Shown in pieces: positions 45,831-58,000 of a DNA stretch of 64,000 bases (positions are counted from its first letter, which is position 1; the number at the start of each line of letters is the position of its first letter). The position numbers and the translations under genes are program-made. The stretch is from Ovis canadensis. Lineage: Eukaryota > Chordata > Mammalia > Artiodactyla > Bovidae. Where the stretch lies: assembly GCF_042477335.2 (NCBI RefSeq), contig NC_091253.1:95184501-95248500 (forward strand), written 5' to 3'. A model generated the notes under the pieces. The model had not been told where the DNA came from. It was given only the letters and a program-made list of their open reading frames with translations, and did not search any database.

Positions 45831-48369
45831 CCGCCCCGGTTCCTTTGCTTTCTGGAGTCATTGTGTGGAAGAGGGTTTGGTCAGGAATTGGAGGTTCCTG
45901 CCAGTGCTGTGTCCCTCCTCTCTCTCTCTCTTTCTGGACCAAGCTGACAACGTGCTTGATTTTTTTTTTTTTTTTTAATGAGTTTAAAGATCTTTTTCAT
46001 TTTACACGCTGGCCTTGCCATGAAACACATATCTCTATCAGCAGCCACAAACGTTAACCAGTGCAGGACTGGTCTCAGTTAATGGGTTCTTATTTTCCTA
46101 ATTCTTGTTCTTTACTCTCCTTCCCATGTTGCCTTTTTGGGTCAGATTCACTGGTAGTTTGGTATGAAACTAGTAATTCAGAGGTTATTTTTATGAGGCT
46201 GTTTTGGAATCTTCATCTGTCCATGAAAACAGAATAGTCCATTTTTTAAACAAAGGTGATAGAACAGGGAAGATTTTCTTTTTTTCCTTTTCCATGCAAT
46301 TTAAATATGGGGACTTGGACATTTGCTGTGGGAAGGGCCACACCCTTTGATGAAGCTGGGGATGGTAAGACATACTAGATGGACAGAAACGTGTGGCCAA
46401 TTTGAGAGTCGTATAGGGTGAAGACTCTGAGGAATGCTTGGAGATGGAGCCATTTGGGAGATCCCCAGAGTGTAACAAGGTGTTGCCTTTCCATGAGGAA
46501 ATCCAGCAGGTTCTTTATCCACAGTGTGGGCTGATGAAATGTGTGTGCTGTTGGGGGGCGGGTGTCGGGGGGGAGGGCAAGGTGGTGGTGGTGGGGTTTC
46601 CTGCAAAGGGAGGGGAAAGTGTGAATACATGTGCAGTGATTTGCTTTTTCCAACTACTTCATTAGGATTCTGTCATGCAAACTTAAGGCATTTACCCTTT
46701 CGATGCACATATGTGCATCCCATTAATGTTAATAGGAGTTGCAGCAGGTAAGAGAGCAGTGTGTACCTTTGGGTTGTGCAGGAGCCCAGCTCCAAGAAAT
46801 TGATTCCATTCTTTGCAAAGAATAAAGACATTGGGACTTTGCAGAGGAGAGTTCTGTAGGAATGATTTTCAAAGCTTATTTTTCATATTATATTTATGGA
46901 AGCAATGTCAATATTTTATGTGTTTGTCTACCACTCCAGCGAAAAGTATATAATCATTTAAATAATTGGATTAGCCTGGTGCGCCTTGTGATGGAGCTGG
47001 CATCACCATGATCTATTATGCACTAGCATAAGTAGCTCTGCCATAAGTGTTATGTGTATCCTCGGGCATTGCATGTTTATTTATGTATCAGCCTGCTGCA
47101 CTTCTTTCCGAGTCTTTCCCTTTCAACATCAGTATAAAGATGAGAAAAGAAAACATGTAAATATAATTTAAGCCGCAGTCAACATTTCTGACTGGTGTCC
47201 TCCTCCACTGACAAACTTCAGGTATCCCTCTTTCAAGCTTCAGCTCTCTGGAAGTTCTGTCTACCTAGAGCTTTCTTATTATGCGAGTAACGTTACTGCC
47301 AGTTACAGTATTAGGCCTTAGCAGCAGGGAGTGTATAACGTGAGAAAAACCTGGAGGACTTTGGAAAGTGTCTGGGAAGAGTTGTGGCTTGCAGGTGGTG
47401 GCACCAGGAATTAAAGAGCAAAGTAGTAAGAAAGTGGCGTTGGTGCCTCGTGCTGAGTGTGCCCAGTAAATGTGGAGTGAAAACAGTAAGAAAAAAAGCA
47501 GGTCCGTGAGAAAAGAGACTGGGAGGAAGTGAATTACTCCAGAAAGGCAAATGGAAAGGCCCAAATTTATTAGTAACTGTGGACATGTGTTAATTGATCA
47601 TCAGGAATCAAAATAGGACATTTCGGTATATATAACAGATAAAAAAGCCACAGTATTCCAAAATTTTAGTAGTCTGGTGCCTGCAATTAAGAGTACTTTT
47701 AGTAACAGTCAGAAGTGAAATTTCCATACAGAGTAAGAATTCTTCGGTTGAGTTTTGTAGGTTTTAACTACTGTGCGGTGTATTTCAAAATGTACAGAAT
47801 TACATTCTATTCTGCTGCCTGGTCTTGTGAAGCAGGAGGAGAAGGGGGTTCATGACCACGAAACCCAGTAGGGTCAGAGTGAACCAGTAATTTAAAAATT
47901 TATATTGTTATAAAAGCATATACACTGTGCTGGGTATTATTTGAACAAATAAAGCAGTTTTGGAATGAAAAGTTTAATGGAATCAGTGGTAGTTGAACAT
48001 CTTTTTTTGTGTAAGTTTGAATTTGTTTATAAAGGTGGCAAATTATTATGTATGGATAGATTTTACTAATTTTCAATGTGGAGAGAGAGAAGTGGAGAGT
48101 CTGTTAGAGATAAAAGTCCTGTGGGGGGAGGTGGGGTGGGGGAGAATATGATGAAAAGATTCTGGGATTTTTTTTTTATATTATTATTGCTGTGTATTTG
48201 CTCCACCTGGTGGATTTTGTTGAAAGTGTTTTAATCCATGTAAATGAGAAGACTACCCTGCACACAATTTATAGTAAGATGAATCTTTTGTTTTATTTTT
48301 GTTGCTGTGAAAAATAGTTTAATTGCTATCAAGGTCAAATACATTTCTATCTTTTGTTCAGCACTTTCA

Positions 48370-48530
48370 TTGTATTGAAAGTAATATTTATTGTTTATTC
48401 TGGTTCAAAAATGTAATACATGCTCGCTTTAGAAGATTTGGAAAATAGAGAAAAATTAAAAGAGGAACATAAACATGATTTATAGTTTCATCACCCAGAA
48501 CCATTGCATTATTTTGAGAATAGAAGTTTT
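48370..48530 (+). mobile_element. Probable ancient L1-type 3' fragment
   Basis: AAAAATGTAATACATGCTCG, then GAAGATTTGGAAAATAGAGA and TTTATAGTTTCATCACCCAG, recalls the 3' untranslated part of old mammalian L1 copies. The subfamily is not resolvable by eye. Confidence 0.45.
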
Positions 48531-51500
48531 CAGAAGAGGACCACTTTGCATTTACATTTAGTTAAAGATGTGTGGGATGTTAAACACTTACTTTGCCAAA
48601 GTGTGATTAATGATGATGATTATATTATTTTTGGACAAATGCTGCCTTTCGAATTCCTAAACTCTGAAAAAAAAGATCGGTGTTTTGTAGGAATTGCATT
48701 TGCTGAGCTACATGTCTGCTGAAAGCAAAGGTCGTAGAGATAAAGGTACCTTGTGCGTTCACAGGGCTGTCCATAGGGGTGATGGGCTCTGTGGTCTGTT
48801 CGGCTTACACAGATTGCTTTCTTTCGAAAACTTAAGGATTCAGTTGTGCTTTGATCATCTTATTGCTTTCCTTAGGTTATTCTTTTTTTCTTCTTTGGAC
48901 TCCAAAAGCTCTGTAACAGAAGGTGAAGTTTTGAAAACAGTGTCTCCATATGCAAGGGATTTGGAGACCTTTTTATTGTCTTTAAAATTGTCATTCATAG
49001 TCCTCATTAGCATTTATTGTTGCAAGCGTACAAGCAGAAAATGTGAAATTGGTATGTCATGAATAGCCCCACAGAGCTCTGGAGCCCTCCGATTGCCTGC
49101 AGTGTGGTGTGGGCTGGGCTTCCAGGGAAAGCTGTCCAGATGGCTGCCTGCACAGAGCAGAGCTGCAGGTTTTTGTCTCTGCTGCTGGGAGGAGGGAAAG
49201 TTCATTGGAGCATACGCCATCACCCTTGCTTTTAACAAAACTAACTAGCCATTAGTCAGGATGGGGAGCTGGTGACATTGAAACAAAGGTTTTCCATATA
49301 GTGTTATAGTCCTTGTCAAATGGTAAGGGATGGGTATAGTTAGAGTGTCTTTTATATTAGTTGAGTGATTTTTGTAGGTAAGAGACATTCAAGGAAACTA
49401 AATGGCAACTTATTGGCAGATTTTACATGTAAGTAGAGAGTGATTGTTTTTATAGGAAAATGCTTTTGTATGAAGAGGCAGAATTGATATAGCTAATACA
49501 CAGCCTTGTGGATTACTAAGGAAGTGTTTTACTTTAAAGTTTTAAAAATAATTTAACCCTTTGCTGGTGCCTGTGGATTAATCTGCACTAATGATGCTGT
49601 GTTTGGAGCTTGCACTTAAATAATGCAACGCGCAGACAATGCAAGTGTTAAAGCTTTTATCATTTCAGAATTATTTTGATAGTAGATATTGAAAATCAAA
49701 GCTTGTTGGTGAAAAAACTTCAGTATATTGCAATATTTTAAAGGCCTCAGCAATGTTAGAAACAGTTCACAGTAATTATGAAGACAGATTTTATTTATTT
49801 GTGGCATGTGATATTTTATCTTAAACAGATTTCATTTTACAGAAATATATATACATGGTCCCTCCATACTTAAATATACTGATACATGTCTTTTCATTCA
49901 TATGTAGAGGATATTATATTTCACCCAGAGTTGAGAATCAAAAAATAGTGCCTAAAAAATTGTTGGAAGGTTATAACTAGCATTGTATTCTCTATATATT
50001 GAAGATGGTTAAAAAAAAAAGAAATCAGACATTGTGGCTTATCAGCTTAGGTCATCGCTATTGTTTAAAAGTGTGTTATGATTGGAATCTTCAAATCACA
50101 GTTTAGAGCACATTAACTCACTCTAACTGATTGGAGAGACAGAAATCAAAGGGTCCTGAGTCCTCTGGTTTGACAAGTCACAGGTGAAGGCAAGGGGTCA
50201 TGACCTCTAGCTCTTGACCTGCCACTTGTCCTGGTAGAGTTGGATTTTTTGACAGACCATACAGCATGTTCTCCATGAGACACTGTTTCGTATGGTACTT
50301 TGTCATCTAGTTGCAAAAGATCCAAGCAGCTGTGATGTCTGGTATAATCACCTATTAAGACAAGCTTCCTCTATCCAGCATGTTTTCTTTTACTTGATTC
50401 CACCTTATTGCCCCACTTAGGCCCTCTTGGACAGCCCCAAATAACCCTTTGACCCCGTGATGTTTATATAACCTTCAAATTCTCAAGCTGGCCATCACGT
50501 CTCCTGGTGCTTTTTGTGATTTAGCAAAGTTCTTGTGAGCCCTTCTGTGGGCTGGCTGAGGGGAGATACAGGTGTTTGCCAGTCCTTTCCCCCAAAGGAA
50601 GTATCTGAGGGAAATAGTGTGAATGTGTCTGGTTGTTTACAGCCAGTATTTATATTAAGGAGTTTAAAAGTGGCAGATTTCCTCTTACCTTTATAAAATA
50701 CTTCACTGAACTTTTTAACTTAATTTTTTTTTCTGTCCCACTCATCTCTTTCTGGTTGGCTGCATCTGACGTTGTAGCCTAACTGTATAAACATAAAACC
50801 GTTTGTTTTCCTTACAGACAGTGTATTATTGGATTTATCTTTGTCAGGAGACAACCTATTAGGGCCTTTATTTAATACAGTTTCAGATGTCTTTCAGTGG
50901 CAGAAACAAATTAATGTACATTTTTATTAGGTGTTGTATCTATTTAATTGACTGTCAAAGTGATGAGAAGTTAGGAAATCATCCAAAAGAGAGGTCCATC
51001 TTAGCCCAACAGCTCACACATTAGGTAGGTTTGCCCTGTCAGTGGGATGCCTTTAGAAAACACTAATAGCTTCCAGCTGGGTGGAAAATCAAAACCTTTG
51101 GGGTCTGACAAAACTAGCAGATTTGAATTTGAAAGCAGAGCTAATGCCTCCATTTTATTTTTTACCACTCGCCCATAAAACATTATTTTCCAATATGTCA
51201 GCCTCATTTGGTGGCCAGTGGTCTGAAATTGAAAGTGGAACAAGCAAGCGGAGAGATCTGGACATTAGTGAGTCCGCCCTTTCAAGCTGGTGTGCCACTT
51301 TGTGGACGGGTCTTCCCTAAGAGCAGGGGGGTCTTAATGACCATTCATCAATGCCCGTTGGCTGATCACTGAGTGCCTTCCCATTCAGTTTATCAAGTCT
51401 TGCACATGAAAAGTCAGAATCAGCCTTCTTCAGCTTTGTTAAAGGCAACTAGGAGTAAAATGCTCCATTTGAACCCATTTTGCCCTTGTTTTTTCACTTT

Positions 51501-54449
51501 GTTAATGCAGCCCTGCTTAAATGAGTGCTTTTATTGGGTCAGTTAGAATATCTGAAACTATTAATTCTCTTGTATTGAATAGCTGGTGGCAGACCAGAGC
51601 AGATGGGGTAGGAAGGTATTTGGTTGGGTGTATTGCTTTCAATTAGGATCAATGAGGTTTCAGCTCCTTTGAATTAACTCAGTTAATACCCACTGTGTGA
51701 AGTCACAGTGTATCACAACAGCCTGCTCGAAGCAAGTGGAAAGTTAAGAAGACCTGTGGATAAGCTTTAACTCAAACTCTCCCTTCCCCATGTAGAGAGC
51801 TTTCATTAACTGCAGACAGTGTCAGAAGATTCTTAGTCCCTGTTGGTAAGTTAGGTTTGAACTAGGAAAAGTCTGTAAGATAGGGATGGTCTGTTTTGGA
51901 AACAAGTGAGAAACACCTTAGAGTAATAAAATGCCGTAATGTCTTTCTAATGAGTTAAATGTATTGTCAAAAATTTATGTATTATTTTGGGAGCCAGGCA
52001 TTCAGTTGTCGACTAAAGTTACTGATTTGGAAGGTGATTTTCTTAGATGGCACTCTTTAAAAAAATTGCCTTGAAAATGCTCTGTGTTCTTAATTAAAAG
52101 GCCTGTGTTAACTAACATGGCTCTTCTAAGGATGATACTTAGTCAGCAGTGGAGCTTTTGTTTTGAATATATTTTAATTTTAAAAAATCTGTTTCCTAGT
52201 GGTAATTCAAAACAGTGTTTTGCATCAGAGAAAACTTATACAATAGATATTCTTTTTTTCCCACTCACGTATATAAATGGATTCATCATGTTCTTGATTA
52301 TCTATTTTTGTTTTAAAATTTGGATTCTAGAGATATTGGCTCCTTGTACTCTTTTTTTTTTTTTTAATTAAAGGGAAAATGATTTCTGTTTAAGTAAGTG
52401 TATAGAACTATGTATCCAGGCTTCCCCGTCCAGGGAGAACTGCCAAGTGAGGTTGGTGCTTTGCTTGCCTCCGTGACTCAGAGGATAAGAGGAGGAAGCT
52501 GGTTCCTGGAGAAAACGCTGAACTAACCTCAGGTGCACGCACACTCTCTGAGGCCTGTTCTGCAATCAGACTTCTAGGTGAGAATCTCCAGGGATCCAGG
52601 TTTTGTTGACGTGGATCAATTTAAAGTGGCAATTACTGTAGTCAGATAACAGCTTAAAAAGCTTTTTTACACATAGAAAAGATACATAATCACATGGCAT
52701 ATGGAAGTTCAATTTTCTGAGCTGTGGTATAGGAACTTGCAGTGTACCGATATTAAGACCCAGTTTTAAAACCGGATATCATCCAGTTTTCTTCAAGTGT
52801 ATTGCATTTCTGTCCTGTGATTTTCTGTTTTAGAAGTGATTCACCATGCATATTGATGAAAGTTGGGTTTCCCCACTGTGAAAATGTTCTCTTTCTAACT
52901 TAGGTATGGTATTAAAAAAAAAAAAAATCAGTGCCATGTAGCATTGAGTGGCTTTAAAAAAATACTCTCTTTAAGAAGGAAAACCTACAGATTTAGAATG
53001 CTGGATTTCATATAGGTCCTTACAGCAGGAGTTAATTGATTATCACACTCATGCCTGCTATAAAGCTTTCTGTCATAAGAATGTTTGAGATCAGTGCGTA
53101 ACTGTTCTGAAATCCATTACACAGAACCTCATTACAAGTGACATCTAACTAAGATGAACAAAAAGATTGGCCTCATAAATAGAGTGCAATATACTATTAG
53201 TGACAGAATGGAGTAATCATTATGAATTGTAGTCTTTTTACAAGTTGTCTCTTGACAGTGATGGATTTTTGAGGGGTTCACTTGATGAAGCAGCACTTCG
53301 TATTGGGGGGCTGTAGAGTTCTTATTGATTGGCACTGTTTAGCAAGGATGATCTATTTTTAGTTTGTGCAGGGTATGTGTGTGTGCGCTTTGAAGCAGGT
53401 TGTGGGCATTCTTGGCTAGAGGTGTAGGAAGAGGGAGGAGGCAGAAGTCAAGAGTCACTGCCTCTGATTTCAGATGGGTTTGTTTTTATGCTTTCTTTGA
53501 GGCAGCATGTAGGGGGAAAATCAATCTGATAAGGGCCAGAAGCATATGGAAAGGGTAGGATAGGCACAGGACGAGCTAAAGACTATGAAGGCAGGGCAAG
53601 AGTTAAAGGGGATGCTCCTGGCTGTCTATTCATTGAGCTTGCGGGCTGGTCAGAGGCTCCTGAGTGGAGTTGTTTCTGTTTATACTGGATTGAACAGCCA
53701 CTGGAAAGGTAAAGCCCGAGGGCTCTGTCTCATCATGTGCCGTGCCGTTAAAACAAACACACAGAAACCTAGGAAAGATGTGCCAGTGTTAAATGGAGGA
53801 AGAGTTTTAGAAGTGAACAGAATTTTCCTTCTGCCTGGCATTTTTGTGTGTGCAGAAAAGGCACGCAAGGCAGGCAGGCATATGTTTCTCCTATGAGGCA
53901 AGGATGTTTTACAAAGGACTAAAGAGGGACTGCTGAGAGGAAAATAGCCGGCTTTAGATAAAGCACTCTAACAAAGGCTCGTAGTTTTATATATCATGGT
54001 GTCCATTAAAGCTTAATAGGGAAGAGTCCATTGAACCTGGCTGGGTATGTGTTATTCATGGGAGGGATAAACATTTAAGAGCGTGCAAAAAAAAATCAGA
54101 AAGCAGGAGGACATGATTGTTCAGCTTTTGAAAAGGCTTTACAGTGAAGATTTTGTTTTCATCTCCTATGGATCTCTATGCAAGGTAGAGGAGAGTAAGC
54201 TAAGCATGTTTGGAGCATATCAACGCAGGGATCCCAGGGGGTTAAAAGCACGCTAGTAAAATAAAAGTGGTCTGCTTCTGCTTCTCCAAAGTGTTCTATT
54301 TTACACACACTACTGAGAAGCTGACAAAGGGAATGATCCTGATACTTTTGTTCCGTCTGATAAACTGGCACAGTCTACAGGGTCTTGGAACAGTTTTTTT
54401 ATGCTGTTTTGGATTTCCAGTTCAATAAACAAGCTTCGAGGTCCCTGCC

Positions 54450-54640
54450 TCCGTTTGTTTGTTTGTTTGTTTGTAATAAAGTGCCCAGTGATGGGGTTGT
54501 TAACCTGTGAACGTGTAAGGGGCAGCTCTCCTTGTGAGCCATGGGATTGGGGGGGGGGGGGCAGGTCGCCTTTCTCTTCTTTCCGGCAAGATAAGGGTTA
54601 ACTTGCAAGGGGCTGGGGGGGGAGGTGGGTGGTGGGGAAT
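54450..54640. repeat. (GTTT)n microsatellite and G-run tracts
   Basis: About five GTTT units at 54453-54473, a run of 13 G at 54549-54561, and another G-rich stretch at about 54610-54637 (GGGGGGGGAGGTGGGTGGTGGGG). They sit just upstream of the exon 1a CpG island. Confidence 0.8.
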
Positions 54641-54986
54641 GAATTATTCAGCATTTAGCTTATCATTCTGCATTTTTACTTTCCTGTTCTTGGGTGCTCT
54701 GGAACTTGCCGAGAGAGGGCCGGGGGTACGGGGAGGCCGGGGTGGCCCACACGCCCCTGTCATTGTTCTGCCTGGAGAGACGGGGCTGGGTTCAAGGCCA
54801 CATGTGCTCCTGTCATCATCCACATTGCTGCTCCGAGTGCAATCCGGAGTGTCAGCTCTCCATCTGTCCCCGCCTGGCAGGCGCACGCGCCCAGCACCCC
54901 GCCTCGGGCTCCGGCGCCCCGGCCCCCCTGCCGGCCCCCCTGCCGGCCCCCCGCGCTCTGCCGGCCCTGATTCCTGGACGGGAGGC

Positions 54987-55013
54987 ATGAGCCCCGCGCG
55001 CGCTTCCTCTTAG
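54987..55013 (+). CDS. Upstream ORF in the exon 1a leader
   Basis: ATG at 54987 followed by seven codons (MSPARASS) and TAG at 55011-55013. It lies 47 bases before the MTG8a ATG and in a different frame. If the transcript starts upstream of 54987, this short ORF could lower or condition translation of MTG8a. Both its inclusion in the mRNA and its effect are inferred. Confidence 0.4.
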   Translation: MSPARASS

Positions 55014-55060
55014 GGCAGAGAGAGAGCGAGCCACTCTCGGTGTGGACGCTGCATTCAGGA

Positions 55061-55067
55061 ATGCCCG
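55061..55067 (+). CDS. RUNX1T1: RUNX1T1 exon 1a, start of isoform MTG8a (partial)
   Basis: The coding part is only ATGCCCG (Met, Pro and the first base of Asp), followed by a near-consensus GTGAGT donor at 55068. MTG8a (about 577 residues) starts Met-Pro-Asp-Arg-Thr-Glu-Lys, so the exon contributes just two full residues. The difference from MTG8b (29 versus 2 unique residues) accounts for the 27-residue gap between the known isoform lengths of 604 and 577. It is too short to be found by ORF scanning. The call rests on its fit to the known isoform, the donor, the CpG island, and its position in sense orientation 13.4 kb after exon 1b. Exon 2, which follows, is not in the window. Confidence 0.9.
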
Positions 55068-58000
55068 GTGAGTGAGCCCCGCTCCGCTTTCTCTCTGTGG
55101 TTTGTCAAAGGAAGCAGGCTTACTTTCCATTACTGCTCGGAAAAGAACCTTCTGCCCACAGCGGGCTGTATCTTAAGCGGGCAGGCAGAGGCTGGGGCAG
55201 TGACCGAGGTGGATGGTGGCATTAAAAAAGAGCCATCAGAATCTGGGTCCAGGGCTCCAAGGGGTGGAAGCCTTGCCTTTAAGACGTGGGAGGTGTGTTT
55301 TCAAGACTGAGGGCAAGTCCAGCCACGTTATCTGTTGGCCAGAGCAATTCACTCGAGGGATTTAGCTTCAAGTAAGAAGGATGTTTTCTGCTGTGGATTT
55401 CACGACTGTCATCTGTGCCTCGTGTCCTGGACATTTCATCTGTGGTGGGAGTGTGCAGCTTATGGTGGAACCCTGGGATAAGGTCTCTTTTGAAAACTGT
55501 TTATGTCAGAGAAAGTGAAGGGAGCTTTAGGGACTACCGATTATTTCAGTCTTGTCCTAAATTGCAGCGCTGAGATGTCATCAGGCAAATAATTGAAATC
55601 GGCTAATTAAAAATAGAAAGTCTGCTGAATTACTGACGCTGTTGTGGTCCTGGAAATTTAATGTATGTTAATTTCCTCTGAAAAATATTATTTTTGGAGC
55701 CCAGAGTGTTTCTGTGATCGTTGCCAATGAAGGCTCTGCTTGAGAACAGAGAAGCTTGGTACAAGCCTGTCGGGGCAAGGGTGTTTCTGTTATTCTCAGG
55801 AACGGTCTGGACTGCCCTTTGCCTACTTTGAGTAGCAGATCTCAGATTAAAAAGACAAGGCAGAGAGAGATCCTCCAGCTGGCTGATTTGTGTGGGTTTT
55901 TTTGGGCAGGACAGGCAGAAGAGGCTGTGCTTGGCCACAGGGTTTGTACACCTCACAGATGGTGTTTTGAAACAGTATCTGCCAGTTTTCTCCAACCACA
56001 GTTGTGTGTAGGTATCGCCAGTTGTTTGAAGAATCTTTTTCCCTTTAGAATGTGTCTTGTAAGTCCTCATCAGCGAAGATGCATTTGTGACCGAACTGCA
56101 CCTTTTCATTAGTTCCGTGGACGAGGGATGTGTGTAGCTGAAATATGGGAAAAATCAATTTTCAAAAAGACAATGACTGAGGTCTCTGAAAGGTCATTTT
56201 AACTCTTTCAGCACTCATCTTGATTTATATGCACCAAGCAGCTGAAGATGTAATGTGCATGGAGTATGTGATATGGAAGCTGTGTGAAAAAGTGCTTGTG
56301 TTTTTTTATTTAGCCTGAGTATTGTATAGCTTCATCTGATTTTTATGTCATCAGTCAAATCTGACTTGTTTTTATGCTTTTAATAAATATGTGTTAAATG
56401 ATCTGATCTGTCAGCATTTTGTAGAGTCTGAATTTTGTTTTGGTAAAACAGAACCGCATAATAACCCAAAGCCATTTGTGAATGATGACAAGTGAAAGAG
56501 ATTAGGTAGGACCCTTGCTATCCCATATTAATTACGTGATTTTAAAGTATTCTTTGGAACATCCTTATTTAAAATGCATTGAACCGTATTTAAGGTTTTA
56601 GAATCATTGATAAGTGTGTTTTAGTCGTTAATATCTGACTAGTTCTAAAGCAGTAACCTGAAGTGTAGGCAGTGTCTCTCACTCTCTCTTGCTCATCAAC
56701 TGTGTTAGAAAACCTTGTACTTGGATGCGGAGAACATATTAATGCTGTGACTACAAGCTTGTGCCAGAATGGTGACACTTGAGCACTTCTGACACTTGGC
56801 TATTTTTGACACCCGTCTGCATTTTTTAACCACTACTGTCGGACAGACTACCTCTTAATAATGTTTCTAGCATATTTTTGTCCATACATATGTACTTATA
56901 TTAATGGGCATTTTTACCATCTGGGACAGATTTTTTTACTTTTGAGTAAGACAATATGTGTACAAGATTAAAAGGACGTATTTCTGGTAATCTGATATTG
57001 TCACTATTCTAAATCTATATTAACATTTATCATCATCCTCATCACTGTTATCTTTCTTCCATAGGACAGGTATCAGAATTGGCTCCTGGTTGTCCAAACT
57101 TGATGTAACAATTCTCAGATCTAGGACCTTTTTCATAAAAATGGGGGGATCCCTGGAAATAGATGTGTACAAACTGAATTTATTCAAAGATATACCAGTC
57201 TGTGGGGATGGGTAGGTAAAGTCTTGGTTTCAGGGCTTTTATAACTTTGTCCATTTAAAAACAAAACAAAGCAAAAAACAACGCACTTTAGCTATTGATA
57301 GCATGCTATTTCAAAAGGAACCAGGAAAAGTCGGAGAGAAGGCCATACGTGCTTTTAAAGAAATAGATGATACTATTTTTATGATTTAACTCAATATAAG
57401 GAAATATCATTTTACTGCCTGTCACTTAGTAACAACTAGATCCTTGTGTTTAAGGGAAGAAAAATGTTTGCTTATGAGGAGGCTAGGAGACTCTGGGAAT
57501 TACAGTATTTCAGGAGGAGATGGCTCTGAGCTTTCTGAAACATTTATATTTTTATCAATCTTGGTATAATATTATCAAAGAACATATGTTGACCTACAAA
57601 ATACTTTCAGGACTGTTGCCTTAAAAGGACAATAAGTGAGCACAGTCTGTGTAGCCCAGAAATAGTGCTGTTCTTTCAGAAGATGGCTAGCATTAGGTCA
57701 GACCACCCTTTCTCAATGTTCTCAATGGTCCTGCTCTCCAGATGTGACTGGAACTTTTTTTAAGTTCAAGTTTCCAAAAAAAAAAAAAAGAAAAAAAGGT
57801 TTGTTTTCAAAATCTGGTTTTACTTAAGACAGCTCCATCCTGGAGTGCATTTCATAAATTGCCCACATATTTTTCTTAGCAGAGAACTTAACTGGCTGTA
57901 ATTTTTAACACATGGCCACATCATGTGATATTTTCAAAACACTTACACATAGCTTTAAGAAGGTCCCTGCAGAAATGATCCATCCTCTCACAGCCGGCCC

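Larger units (their letters stand above)
41687..55060 (+). other. RUNX1T1: RUNX1T1 intron between exons 1b and 1a
   Basis: About 13.4 kb between the exon 1b donor and the exon 1a start codon. In human, this intron and the following one contain the RUNX1T1 breakpoints of t(8;21) acute myeloid leukaemia (established knowledge). In this window it is poor in recent transposons; I recognise only an L1 tail (42995-43175) and an old L1-like piece (48370-48530). It also holds a GC-rich patch near 45.7 kb, a TG/CA/TA microsatellite and several homopolymers. Frames within it are short and unconvincing. Confidence 0.85.
54700..55080 (+). promoter_or_regulatory. RUNX1T1: CpG island and promoter region of RUNX1T1 exon 1a
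   Basis: A compact GC- and CpG-rich block immediately 5' of the MTG8a start codon, without an evident TATA box. It contains a tandem GC repeat at about 54915-54965 (three to four units of roughly CCGGCCCCCCTG). The transcription start cannot be placed from sequence. The sequence before the ATG lacks a convincing polypyrimidine-AG acceptor near the start codon, which fits a true first exon. The block includes a short upstream ORF at 54987-55013. Confidence 0.8.

Noticed and set aside
46191..46653. Overlapping frames of 75-109 codons around 46.2-46.7 kb
   Set aside because: They come from a G-rich stretch (46549-46616) and its complement; proline- or glycine-biased and without similarity.
54534..55013. 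159-codon plus-strand frame into the exon 1a leader
   Set aside because: It is open because of GC content and starts in a G-run. Only its last ATG (54987) is kept, as a possible short uORF.
55630..56112. 159- and 118-codon frames on opposite strands after exon 1a
   Set aside because: No recognised protein. The minus-strand frame runs against the gene, and neither has a clear exon boundary pattern.
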